Positions 1-6,810 of a DNA stretch of 22,733 nucleotides are shown here, in pieces. Position 1 is the stretch's first letter; each line of letters opens with the position of its first letter. Made by a program: the position numbers and the translations under genes. The DNA is from an uncultured Collinsella sp. GTDB lineage: Bacteria; Actinomycetota; Coriobacteriia; Coriobacteriales; Coriobacteriaceae. The stretch lies in the NCBI GenBank assembly GCA_900548935.1, contig URMR01000012.1, positions 1-22,733 on the forward strand. The letters run 5' to 3'. Below the pieces are notes generated by a model. It searched no databases and was not told the origin of the DNA. It worked only from the letters and a program-made list of their open reading frames with translations.

Positions 1-2
1 AC

Positions 3-437
3 GTTGAGCTGTGGAATGAGGCGATTGGTTCCAATCTTGTCCTGATCGTCAACGACGAGATTGCGGCGGATTCGCGCCAATGGGCCCCTATGAGGGTGGC
101 GACGCCCGATGGCGTCTGGACACGGTTTTTCTCAGTGCAAAAGACCATCGACATCATTCACACCGCGACGCCGCGCCAATGGATTCTGATCATGGTGGCC
201 TCGCCCGCCGATGTGCTCGCGCTGGTTAAGGGCGGCGTGCCCATCACCAAGATCAGCATTGGCCATATGCGGGCAGGGGAGGGCAAACGCTCTGTAACGC
301 CTGCGGTCGCCATAGACGATGCGGACATCGCCGCCCTCAAAGAGCTGCAAAAGCTCGGCATAGAACTAGAAATCCGCTATCTCCCCAGCTCCAATCCCGA
401 CCCCATTCAACGAGTCATTGGGGACGTTCTTAAATGA
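3..437 (+). CDS. PTS mannose/fructose/sorbose family EIIB component, 5'-truncated
   Basis: The reading frame is open from the window edge and ends at TGA 435-437, so the N-terminus is missing. The translation runs through SNLVLIVNDEIA, then GVWTRFFSVQKTIDIIH, GGVPITKISIGHMRAGEGK and LGIELEIRYLP. These are the ordered conserved blocks of the sorbose/mannose-type IIB domain (about 160 aa). The family passes phosphate from IIA to the incoming sugar through a histidine near the N-terminus, which would lie just outside this window. The protein is cytoplasmic or membrane-associated with its IIC/IID partners, which must be encoded upstream. The last seven residues (VIGDVLK) and the stop codon are encoded by a repeat element, so the natural C-terminus may have been replaced. 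The family is clear; the substrate cannot be told from this fragment. Confidence 0.88.
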   Translation, partial: VELWNEAIGSNLVLIVNDEIAADSRQWAPMRVATPDGVWTRFFSVQKTIDIIHTATPRQWILIMVASPADVLALVKGGVPITKISIGHMRAGEGKRSVTPAVAIDDADIAALKELQKLGIELEIRYLPSSNPDPIQRVIGDVLK

Positions 438-592
438 CTAGTCAAACGGGACACCCTTGGCACTTGGGGACGTTCCTTATGTGCCGGCCTTTTAGGAACG
501 TCCCCAAGTGTCGGCAGATTGGGACAGTCCTTCTCGCCAAACGTTAAAGACTGTCCCCAATGACTAGTCATTTAAGAACGTCCCCAATGACT
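413..592. repeat. Nested REP-like palindromic element downstream of and overlapping the PTS IIB gene
   Basis: The outer arms 413-444 and 561-592 are a perfect 32-bp inverted repeat with core ATTGGGGACGTTCTTAA. Inside lies a perfect 17-bp inverted repeat, 461-477 with 494-510 (CACTTGGGGACGTTCCT). A third pair is 518-529 with 549-561 (ATTGGG(G)ACAGTC, one base length difference). The shared core GGGGACGTTC / GGGGACAGTC recurs at 22512-22556. Nested palindromes of this kind resemble REP elements mobilised by Y1-type (RAYT) transposases; no such transposase is in the window. The left arm contains the stop codon of the IIB gene. Confidence 0.85.
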
Positions 593-602
593 AGGTAGCA
601 AA

Positions 603-632
603 GCGCCCGTCGGCGGTGGTGCCGGCGGGCGT
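603..632 (-). terminator. Probable terminator of galM
   Basis: Arms 603-614 (GCGCCCGTCGGC) and 621-632 (GCCGGCGGGCGT) form a GC-rich stem with one mismatch, 28 bases beyond the galM stop on the minus strand. The U-tract is short (TTTGCT), so termination may be partial. Confidence 0.6.
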
Positions 633-659
633 TGCTGTGCGATATGTCGCGTTGTGGGC

Positions 660-1712
660 CTAGTGCCTCATAAAGTGGTATTCGATCACATTGCTGTAGG
701 GATGACCGGGGCCCACGATGCCCTGGGGGAACAGCGCATGGTGCGGCGTGTCAGGATACATTTCGGCCTCGAGGGCAAAGCCGGCGCCCCAACCATAGTT
801 GGCATCGTCTTTGGCGTGTTCGTCGCCCAGCCAGTTGCCGGTGTAGAGCTGCACGCCCGGGGCAGTGGTGTAATAGTCCAGCTCACGGCCGGTCCACATC
901 TCCTCGACGTGCATCGCGCGGCGCAGATTACGGCCGTACTGATAGCCATCGATGCACAGGCAGTGGTCGTAGCCACGGGCCTGCTTAATCTGCGGGTCGT
1001 CGGCTTCCATGCCGGGCGCGACGGGGCGCAGCTCACGGAAGTCAAACGGCGTGCCCTCGACCGGAGCGATCTCTCCGGTGGGGATATTCTGCTCGTTGAT
1101 GGGCAGGTAGTGGGCAGCGTTAGCAACAAAGAAGTGCTCACAGTCCATGCCGGCGTTGTGACCGGCAAGGTTAAAGTACGTGTGGTTGGTCATGGACACG
1201 TACGTGGCGCGGTCGCTCTCACAGCCATATTCGATACGGAAGCAGCCGGTGCGCGTCACGGTAAACACGGCCGTAAAGGTGCGGTTGCCGGGAAGGCCCA
1301 GCTCACCGTCCTCAAGCGAGGTGGTCATGCGCACGGCATTGTGGACCTCGTCGAGCTCAACGTCCCATACGCGCTTGTGCAGACCATGCTCAAGATCGCT
1401 GTGCAGGTTGTTGGTGCCCTCGTTGGCGGGCATATGCCAGTCCGTGCCGGCGATGGTGATCGTGGCACCTGCAGTGCGGTTGGCCACGGGGCCGATGGTC
1501 GCGCCAAAGCAGGCGGGGTTGTCAAAGTAATCCTCGAGCTTATCGAAGCCCAGCACCACATCGCGCACGTTGCCGGGGATGTCGGGCACGTCGATGCCCA
1601 ACACGGTGGCGCCATAGTCCATAATGCGAACGCAGATCTCGGGCCCGTTGAGGGTGTAACGATGAACGGGGGTACCGCACGGCGCGGTGCCGAAAAGCTC
1701 GGAAGTGATCAT
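660..1712 (-). CDS. galM: Aldose 1-epimerase (galactose mutarotase)
   Basis: A 350-residue cytoplasmic enzyme that interconverts alpha and beta anomers of galactose or glucose, feeding sugar catabolism. Its length is that of the GalM family. Visible motifs are ANRTAG (residues 77-82), TNHTYFNLAG with the catalytic-acid histidine at about H177, RGYDH (D249-H250), and GFALEAEMYPDTPHH, whose Glu at about 315 matches the family's catalytic base. I chose the ATG at 1710-1712 because AGGAACC lies just upstream and the family N-terminus begins around this point; an in-frame start 60 bases upstream adds a non-homologous stretch. It is divergent from the DeoR-family gene, which may regulate it. Sitting near the lactose genes, it fits galactoside use. 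The function is secure; the preferred sugar is not determined. Confidence 0.93.
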   Translation of the reverse strand: MITSELFGTAPCGTPVHRYTLNGPEICVRIMDYGATVLGIDVPDIPGNVRDVVLGFDKLEDYFDNPACFGATIGPVANRTAGATITIAGTDWHMPANEGTNNLHSDLEHGLHKRVWDVELDEVHNAVRMTTSLEDGELGLPGNRTFTAVFTVTRTGCFRIEYGCESDRATYVSMTNHTYFNLAGHNAGMDCEHFFVANAAHYLPINEQNIPTGEIAPVEGTPFDFRELRPVAPGMEADDPQIKQARGYDHCLCIDGYQYGRNLRRAMHVEEMWTGRELDYYTTAPGVQLYTGNWLGDEHAKDDANYGWGAGFALEAEMYPDTPHHALFPQGIVGPGHPYSNVIEYHFMRH

Positions 1713-1918
1713 TTGGTTCCTAACATCGAGGTATTTCCGACAAACTGTAGCGCGAACAGGCGAGATTATCACTACACCCCACTAAAGCAGGGGGTATTTT
1801 TCTCAAAAAAGTGATGATTGGAGCTGTGCGGGCGTTCATTTCTGACGCGCGCGAGTCTGATACAATTTGTTCGTTACTGTTTGAATGATATGCGCGCAAA
1901 GAACGGCGAGGATTCATC
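1713..1918. promoter_or_regulatory. Divergent galM / deoR-type promoter region
   Basis: On the plus strand a TACAAT -10 candidate lies at 1861-1866, 53 bases before the GTG of the DeoR gene, with only a poor -35. A GTTCA box at 1834-1838 overlaps the -35 area and resembles the GTTCA boxes found upstream of lacF. On the minus strand GATAAT (complement of 1765-1770) could serve galM, also without a good -35. The promoters are plausible but not proven. Confidence 0.4.
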
Positions 1919-2683
1919 GTGATTAAGGCAGAGCGACAGGATAAGGTTCGTCAGCTGCTCGAAGAGCAGGGTACGGTCTCGGTTAAGGAGATTTCGGATG
2001 CGCTGGGCGTTTCGGACATGACGATTCGCCGCGACCTCGAAGAACTTGCGAGCCTGGGCGAGATTGAACGCGTGCACGGAGGAGCCCGTAGCGCACAAGG
2101 CCGTCCCCACGCTATGTTGCGCCGCGAGTATTCGCACAGCGAAAAGCGCACTAAGCATGCCGAGGAAAAGCTGCAGATTGCGCGCCATGCTGTGGAGCTT
2201 ATCGAGGAAGGCTCGACCATCTTTTTGGGGACAGGCACCACGGTTGAGCAGATGGCCTCGATGTTGCCGGCGTTTCGTCTGCGCATTGTGACCAATTCGC
2301 TTTCGGTGTTTAACCTGCTCGAGGCACGCGAAGACTGTGACCTGTGTCTCGTGGGCGGTATGTACCGTCGCCGCACCGCCGCTTTTGTGGGGCCAACGGC
2401 CGAGGATACTCTGCGTGCGTTGGGTATCGATGCGGCGTTTATCGGCGCCAACGGCATTCTGGATGGCGACGTGTCTACGTCTAATATGGATGAGGGTCGT
2501 ATCCAGCAGCTCGCCTTTAGCAAGGCCGACTCGCGCTATCTGATCGCCGACTCCAGCAAGATCGGCAAGCGCGACTTCTACACCTTCTGCCGCCTGGACA
2601 ATTTGGACGCCGTGGTGTGCGAGCCGGGTATTGCCGCCGAGGATCGCGCCGCCATCGAGGAACTCACGCAGGTCATTTGCTAG
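1919..2683 (+). CDS. DeoR-family transcriptional regulator
   Basis: A 254-residue sugar-phosphate-responsive repressor type. The N-terminus (about 1-57) is the DeoR winged HTH: RQDKVRQLLEEQGTVSVKEISDALGVSDMTIRRDL followed by GEIERVHGGA. The remainder is a DeoR C-terminal sensor domain with the phosphosugar-site signature FLGTGTTVEQMA (about 101-112), GGMYRR and DAAFIGANGI. The start is GTG at 1919, preceded by GCGAGGA six bases upstream. It is transcribed divergently from galM, and in this family such regulators often act on tagatose, galactose or lactose genes. Direct targets are an inference: galM is the nearest, and shared GTTCA boxes hint at lacF. No terminator with a U-tract is evident after the stop. 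Confidence 0.9.
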   Translation: MIKAERQDKVRQLLEEQGTVSVKEISDALGVSDMTIRRDLEELASLGEIERVHGGARSAQGRPHAMLRREYSHSEKRTKHAEEKLQIARHAVELIEEGSTIFLGTGTTVEQMASMLPAFRLRIVTNSLSVFNLLEAREDCDLCLVGGMYRRRTAAFVGPTAEDTLRALGIDAAFIGANGILDGDVSTSNMDEGRIQQLAFSKADSRYLIADSSKIGKRDFYTFCRLDNLDAVVCEPGIAAEDRAAIEELTQVIC

Positions 2684-2781
2684 CTAGCGCTGCAAGCGAT
2701 ACTTCTGCCCCCTGCCGGCGCGGGGATTACCGCTTCACGTTGACGCGCAAATGTGCTCGGGCCAAGTATTCAGCTTGTGGG

Positions 2782-3087
2782 TTAGACCAGGCGGGCGTAG
2801 TCCTGTGACTGATGAAAGACGCGGGCGATATAGATTGTTTCGTGCTCAAACTTGTAAAGACACACGTATTTGTTGACGGTAAACGATCGATAATTGCGTG
2901 CCGCCAGCTCTCGTATGTGGGAGAGGGGCCGTAGGAGCGGCTGCTCGCGAAGCAGATCAAGCTGATATTCAAACTCAGCAACAAAATTGCCTGCTGCACG
3001 TGGGTTCATAAGGATTTGAGCAAGGTATCTGACAATAGCCTCGTATTCATATTGTGCGCTTTCGAGTATTACGACGTTATAGGCCAT
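2782..3087 (-). CDS. RelE/ParE-family toxin
   Basis: A 101-residue basic protein of ParE/RelE superfamily size and layout: an N-terminal beta strand (YNVVILESAQYEYEAIVRYLAQ), two helices spanning NPRAAGNFVAEFEYQLDLLRE, then RNYRSFTVNKYVCLYKF and TIYIARVFHQSQDY, the usual C-terminal sheet. Members either cut mRNA on ribosomes or poison gyrase; which one cannot be decided from sequence. The gene overlaps the antitoxin stop by 11 bases (3077-3087), indicating translational coupling, and follows it in the same transcript. It is convergent with the DeoR gene and sits at the left edge of the accessory region. Confidence in the family is high; the target is unknown. Confidence 0.85.
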   Translation of the reverse strand: MAYNVVILESAQYEYEAIVRYLAQILMNPRAAGNFVAEFEYQLDLLREQPLLRPLSHIRELAARNYRSFTVNKYVCLYKFEHETIYIARVFHQSQDYARLV

Positions 3088-3343
3088 ATTTGTCTCGTAT
3101 CGCGGTCGCGAAGGAGTCGTAGTCGCTGTAGTCGCCTTGCGATATCTCGTCTTCTGCCAACATCATACGAGACAGCAGCTTGGCTTTGGCGATTTCGTCT
3201 TGCATGAGACGATACTGGTCGCTGCTGATGCAGTGCATGGCCTCATAGCCGTTCTTAGTTACGGTGACGTCGCGCTCGGACTCAACAAGCGCGGTAAATG
3301 CAGCGGTGTCCTTCATGTCTCGGACGGGCACACAGGTGGGCAT
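3077..3343 (-). CDS. Phd/YefM-family antitoxin
   Basis: An 88-residue antitoxin. I chose the ATG at 3341-3343 because AGGAGGT stands six bases upstream, a near-perfect ribosome binding site; a longer in-frame ORF reaching 3406 lacks one. The N-terminus PVRDMKDTAAFTALVES and VTVTKNGYEAMHCISSDQYR match the Phd/YefM DNA-binding fold. The C-terminal part (DEIAKAKLL, GDYSDYDSFATAIRDKYGL) is acidic and would wrap the toxin. Antitoxins of this family repress their own promoter, with toxin as corepressor. It is first in a two-gene operon with the ParE-like toxin. Confidence 0.87.
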   Translation of the reverse strand: MPTCVPVRDMKDTAAFTALVESERDVTVTKNGYEAMHCISSDQYRLMQDEIAKAKLLSRMMLAEDEISQGDYSDYDSFATAIRDKYGL

Positions 3344-3369
3344 AGGTACCTCCTTTGCGTTGGGACACA

Positions 3370-3378
3370 ATTGTACCA
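3370..3378 (-). promoter_or_regulatory. Extended -10 of the toxin-antitoxin operon
   Basis: On the minus strand TGGTACAAT gives an extended -10, with TACAAT the complement of 3370-3375, about 27 bases upstream of the antitoxin ATG. No matching -35 is obvious, which extended -10 promoters tolerate. Imperfect inverted sequences around GGTACC nearby could be the autoregulatory operator. Confidence 0.5.
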
Positions 3379-3405
3379 CGCCTTGACAAGAATTCGGTAC
3401 CGTCA

Positions 3406-3424
3406 AATTGTCTCAATCTGTAAC
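3406..3424. repeat. Half copy of the TGTCTCAATCTGTAAC dyad repeat
   Basis: TTGTCTCAATCTGTAAC matches the left arm of the dyad units arrayed at 12073-12217 and 16881-17107. No right arm follows, so this is a solo or truncated copy. It lies between the toxin-antitoxin operon and the small HTH gene, near the left edge of the accessory region. Confidence 0.7.
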
Positions 3425-3457
3425 GGGTGGGTGTGATCGGAGAGTCTGAGGGTCTTT

Positions 3458-3697
3458 ATGGGTGGAGCAAACGGCGTGACATGCGCTGTTGAATCCGTAC
3501 GCCCGCTTGCGTTTTCGAGTGAAGAGGCAGCAAAGTTGATTGGCGTAAGCGCGAAGACCCTTGCAAATTGGCGCTGTCCTAGTAAGGGGCCGGAGTACAT
3601 TCGCCTCGGCAAATCCTCGCGATCCCATGTTCTTTATTGTTACGATGATCATGAGGCTTGGCTGCACTCTCTGCGCCAGCAGGCCAAGGTAAATTGA
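3458..3697 (+). CDS. Small helix-turn-helix protein, excisionase/AlpA-like
   Basis: A 79-residue protein with a single MerR-like HTH of the excisionase type: LAFSSEEAAKLIGVSAKTLANWR (about 17-39), then GPEYIRLGKSSRSHVLYCYDDHEAWL, the wing and following strand of this family. Such proteins are directionality factors or small regulators of mobile elements. The ribosome binding site is weak (GAGGGTCTTT before ATG). No integrase is present in the window, so this may be a survivor of a decayed integrative element or a regulator unconnected to excision. Family assignment is good; role is inferred. Confidence 0.75.
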   Translation: MGGANGVTCAVESVRPLAFSSEEAAKLIGVSAKTLANWRCPSKGPEYIRLGKSSRSHVLYCYDDHEAWLHSLRQQAKVN

Positions 3698-4036
3698 TTG
3701 ATAGCTGTTGGGCGCGGACAATATCGTTTGGACGGGTATAGCATGGTTCCATGCTCCGCGTTGCTAATTGCGCCGCTGCGTCATTTGTGAAATGGAATGA
3801 TTGATGATGGAGAGGCGTGAGGTTCTCGGCTTGCCGCTTTTCACTTGGACTAATGACTGCGGCGGCAGAAAAATGTCCTGGCGAACGACTATCGTATAGA
3901 ACGCAGCGGTGGTTAGATGGGTCTTCGCGGTTTGAGTGGTACATGGATTGTCGGATGTGGGAGACGTGAGAAACCCATGGTTTGGGGCAAGGTTGCTATT
4001 CTGACGAGTTTATCTCTTCATCCCTGTGGCAAAATG
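3698..4036. other. Non-coding stretch between the HTH gene and the methylase operator
   Basis: I found no convincing gene here. The notable structure is a perfect hairpin at 3740-3755 (AGCATGG-TT-CCATGCT), 43 bases past the HTH stop, without a U-tract. The remainder has stop codons in all frames at short intervals and no recognised motif. Confidence 0.5.
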
Positions 4037-4051
4037 AGGACATATTGTCCT
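4037..4051. promoter_or_regulatory. Palindromic operator of the restriction-modification genes
   Basis: AGGACATATTGTCCT is a 15-bp inverted repeat (AGGACA-TAT-TGTCCT) ending 23 bases before the methylase ATG. The methylase carries an N-terminal HTH. From memory, M.SsoII binds a 15-bp site AGGACAAATTGTCCT in its own promoter, and this differs by one central base. The likely role is autorepression of the methylase by its HTH domain. Confidence 0.7.
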
Positions 4052-4074
4052 GTTATCTATCCAGAAGGTGCGTC

Positions 4075-5247
4075 ATGCAATTATCAGCAGATGAGGTAAA
4101 GGCCAAGAGACAGGAGCTCGGCTTGACTCAGAAGGAATTCGCCGCTGCCCTAGGCATGGGCCCCAACGGCGAGCGAACGGTGCGCCGCTGGGAGGCAGGC
4201 GAAACAAGGCCCACCGCAGCCGAGTCGAAGTACATCTCCACCCTCGGCCATCGCGCCCCCTTTGCACCCGCAGGGGAGGGGAAGCCTGCCTTCACCTTCA
4301 TCGACCTGTTCGCGGGCATCGGCGGGATCCGCATGCCGTTCCAGGAGCTGGGCGGCAGGTGCGTCTTCTCCTGCGAGTGGGATAAGTTTGCGCAGAAGAC
4401 CTACCGCATGAACTACGGCGAAACCCCGGCGGGGGACATCCGTGAGGTCGCCGCTTCAGACATCCCCGACTTCGACGTGCTGCTCGCTGGCTTTCCATGC
4501 CAGCCGTTCTCGCTTGCGGGTGTGTCCAAGAAGCGCTCCCTTGGTCGCGCTACGGGCTTCGAAGACAAGACGCAGGGCACGCTCTTCTTCGAGGTTGCAC
4601 GCATCCTGAACGAGAAGCGCCCGAAGGCGTTCCTGCTCGAGAACGTGAAGAATCTGATCAGTCACGACAGGGGCAGAACGTTCGACGTCATCATGCAGGT
4701 CCTCCAGGACGAGCTCGGTTACCACGTTCACTACAAGGTTCTGGACTCCAAGGGTTGGACATGCCAGCACCGCGAGCGCATCTACATTGTTGGCTTTCGC
4801 GACGATGTGGAGTTCTCTTGGGACGACCTCGACTGCCCGAACAGTGGTCAGAAAGCCGCGGAGATTCTGGAGGAGGATGCGGACGCGAGGTACGTGCTCT
4901 CCGACAAGCTGTGGTCATATTTGAAAGCATACAAGGCCAAGCACGAGGCCGCCGGCAACGGGTTCGGCTACGGTCTTATCACTCCATCGGACACCACGAG
5001 GACGCTCTCCGCACGCTATCATAAGGACGGTAGTGAGATCTTGGTCTCGCGCGGCGAGGGCGAGAACCCCCGTAAGCTGACCCCTAGAGAGTGCGCGCGC
5101 TTGCAGGGATTTCCCGACCGGTTCATAATCCCGGTCTCCGACACACAGGCCTACCGCCAGTTCGGCAATTCGGTGACGGTCCCTGTAATACGGTCGGTGG
5201 CCAAGCTCATGATGGGAGCGTGTCAGGATGGATTACGGGGCGCTTAG
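4075..5247 (+). CDS. DNA (cytosine-5) methyltransferase, Dcm/M.EcoRII type, with N-terminal HTH
   Basis: A 390-residue enzyme transferring methyl from SAM to C5 of cytosine in its target site. An HTH of XRE type spans about 7-57 (KRQELGLTQKEFAAALGM, ERTVRRWEAGETRP). The catalytic motifs follow in order: I (FIDLFAGIGG, 75-84), IV with the nucleophile C142 (GFPCQPFS), VI (ENV, 189-191), VIII (QHRERIYIVGFR), IX and the TRD region with GNGFGYGL and TLSARYHKDGSEI, then LTPREC and X (QFGNSV, 362-367). The TRD and LSDKLW region resembles Dcm/M.EcoRII and M.SsoII, which act at CCWGG or CCNGG. I chose ATG 4075 because GAAGGTG lies upstream and the HTH starts here; an ORF extension upstream crosses the operator. 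The gene overlaps the endonuclease gene by 20 bases. The specificity is inferred. Confidence 0.93.
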   Translation: MQLSADEVKAKRQELGLTQKEFAAALGMGPNGERTVRRWEAGETRPTAAESKYISTLGHRAPFAPAGEGKPAFTFIDLFAGIGGIRMPFQELGGRCVFSCEWDKFAQKTYRMNYGETPAGDIREVAASDIPDFDVLLAGFPCQPFSLAGVSKKRSLGRATGFEDKTQGTLFFEVARILNEKRPKAFLLENVKNLISHDRGRTFDVIMQVLQDELGYHVHYKVLDSKGWTCQHRERIYIVGFRDDVEFSWDDLDCPNSGQKAAEILEEDADARYVLSDKLWSYLKAYKAKHEAAGNGFGYGLITPSDTTRTLSARYHKDGSEILVSRGEGENPRKLTPRECARLQGFPDRFIIPVSDTQAYRQFGNSVTVPVIRSVAKLMMGACQDGLRGA

Positions 5248-6445
5248 CAGCTACTTCGACGGCGCGGTCTCGAAGACCCTCGCGGACGTCGATATCGACG
5301 CAGGTAGGAGTAATCAGCACGAGTTCAACGGCACGCTGCCGCTGAGGTCGCTGTTCGGTGACGACGACATCCGCGACATCCGCACCACGTTCGCCTACAT
5401 ATGCGACGAGGCGGAGCCGGAGATGTGCGACGGGACCGTGACTTGGTACGATGCGCGCCGCAAACATCCCACGAGAACCGAGTACCGTCTCTACTACAAG
5501 GACAACCCCGCCATCAGGCAGGCATCCGCTGGCGACCTCATGGTGGTCGCCAACTCCGATGACCTCGGGCTGCTCATCATCTTCGCTAAAAAAGGCTCGA
5601 CCATCGAGTCGCAGCTGAGGTGGCTGTTCGGCTTCGAGGAGCCCGACCGCTCGGGCTATGCCGTATCAAAGGGCGAGCGCAACCGTATCGGTGCGGTGGC
5701 CTCGCGCATCCTCGGCATGATTGGTATCGAGACGCGCGCTCCCTTGAGCGCGGATATCTACTTGGACGATATGGTCAAGAGGTTTGGACATACGTTTCCG
5801 AAGGGCATCGACTTTACGGAGTACTCCATCTCAACCCTTGAAGGTCTCGACTGGGCGGATGACCCCGATCGAAGCCTGCTCGCGTGCTACGAGCGCGAGG
5901 AATTGCTGTTCAAGGTGTTTGAGCGCCATCTGCTTGAGAGAGACCTTGCGCCCTATTTGAACGGCCAGCTCGACGTCGACGGCATTCTGAAGACCACCAT
6001 GTCGACCTTCCAGCGCAGGAAGTCCCGCGCGGGCACAGCGTTCGAGCACCAGCTTGAGTTCCTGTTCAAGGGTAGGGGAATCCGATACTCCGCACAGCCC
6101 TACACCGAGGGAAAGTCGAAGCCGGACTTCATTTTTCCGTCAATCGAGTGCTACCGGGATGAGGGGTTCCCCTCCTCGAGCCTTACGATGCTCGGTGCGA
6201 AGACGACCATCAAGGAGCGCTGGAGGCAGGTGCTCGAGGAGGCGAACCGCATCGAGCGTAAGCACCTTATCACGCTGGAGCCCGCCGTGAGCGTGGACTA
6301 CACGAACGCCATGCGTGACAGCAAGCTCCAGCTCGTCATCCCCTCCCAGCTTTTCCCCACCTACACGCCTTCACAGCAAGAATGGCTCATGGATGTGGGA
6401 GGCTTCTGCGAGATGGTCGAGGAGAGGCAACGGGTACTTGACTAG
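5228..6445 (+). CDS. EcoRII-like type II restriction endonuclease
   Basis: A 405-residue enzyme, almost the same length as EcoRII. The C-terminal half is the EcoRII catalytic domain: RRKSRAGTAFEHQLEFL (263-279), SAQPYTEGKSKPDFIFPS (288-305), then LTMLGAKTTIKERWRQVLEEA. The PD-(D/E)XK active site is represented by D300 and by K325/K329; these positions are nearly identical to those of EcoRII as I recall them. The N-terminal half (about 1-230) corresponds to the allosteric DNA-binding domain, which in EcoRII makes cleavage depend on a second site (type IIE). The start lies inside the methylase gene, so the two are translationally coupled and methylation would precede cutting. Predicted target is CCWGG, by family. 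No truncation or missing key residue was seen. Confidence 0.9.
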   Translation: MDYGALSSYFDGAVSKTLADVDIDAGRSNQHEFNGTLPLRSLFGDDDIRDIRTTFAYICDEAEPEMCDGTVTWYDARRKHPTRTEYRLYYKDNPAIRQASAGDLMVVANSDDLGLLIIFAKKGSTIESQLRWLFGFEEPDRSGYAVSKGERNRIGAVASRILGMIGIETRAPLSADIYLDDMVKRFGHTFPKGIDFTEYSISTLEGLDWADDPDRSLLACYEREELLFKVFERHLLERDLAPYLNGQLDVDGILKTTMSTFQRRKSRAGTAFEHQLEFLFKGRGIRYSAQPYTEGKSKPDFIFPSIECYRDEGFPSSSLTMLGAKTTIKERWRQVLEEANRIERKHLITLEPAVSVDYTNAMRDSKLQLVIPSQLFPTYTPSQQEWLMDVGGFCEMVEERQRVLD

Positions 6446-6483
6446 GCCGGGACAATAAGAGCGTTGAGGCGGCGCGCAAGCGC

Positions 6484-6789
6484 ATGACCATCCTGAAGGG
6501 CTCCGAAAAGATTGTGGCATCGCTCAATCAGTTCGGCGTTGTCCGGCGCGTGAGGCGGGGGCACTACGTGATTGCAGAGCCCATCGAACTGAATGACGAG
6601 CTTACGCGGTTTTTGGTCTTTGCCGACATGCTGGTAAACCGGTCGAGTTACCGGACGTTCCTGGAACTGCAGGACGTGGCCGAGTTGTTTCCGTTCGCGT
6701 GCCGTGTGAGCAAGGAGGGACTTGTGGCTGACGAGCGGTTCGAGGTGAACAACTTCGGCGGGGAGTTCTCGGTGGGGATACGGGAGTAG
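6484..6789 (+). CDS. Orphan small protein of unknown function downstream of the endonuclease
   Basis: A 101-residue ORF that I do not recognise. Its frame stays open upstream of the ATG back to a stop at 6439-6441, inside the end of the endonuclease gene, and encodes DNKSVEAARKR just before the Met. No good ribosome binding site precedes the ATG. This suggests the 3' remnant of a longer gene, or a product expressed by read-through coupling. The sequence is mixed alpha/beta in character, with VVRRVRRGHYVIAEPIEL and FLELQDVAELFPFACRV, and no signal peptide or membrane segment. It lies 38 bases past the endonuclease stop on the same strand and is convergent with the ABC-type ATPase. A third restriction-modification operon gene is possible. 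Confidence 0.45.
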   Translation: MTILKGSEKIVASLNQFGVVRRVRRGHYVIAEPIELNDELTRFLVFADMLVNRSSYRTFLELQDVAELFPFACRVSKEGLVADERFEVNNFGGEFSVGIRE

Positions 6790-6810
6790 GAGAGTACAGG
6801 TCACTCCTAC
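6786..6810. terminator. Hairpin between convergent genes
   Basis: GTAGGAG (6786-6792) and CTCCTAC (6804-6810) are perfect 7-bp arms around an 11-base loop. They span the stop of the orphan ORF and the stop of the ATPase gene. There is no U-tract in either direction, so a bidirectional terminator role is only a possibility. Confidence 0.35.

Noticed and set aside
1772..1803. Plus-strand terminator-like hairpin (ACCCC...GGGGT then ATTTTT)
   Set aside because: No plus-strand gene ends here and the stem is only five base pairs; most likely chance within the galM/DeoR promoter region.
654..1814. 386-codon plus-strand ORF opposite galM
   Set aside because: It is the mirror of a gene with clear catalytic motifs; GC-rich codon use leaves the opposite strand open. 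The translation is Val/Gly/His-rich without any family pattern.
3982..4074. N-terminal extension of the methylase ORF upstream of ATG 4075
   Set aside because: It would translate through the palindromic operator, lacks a ribosome binding site, and the HTH domain begins right after ATG 4075.
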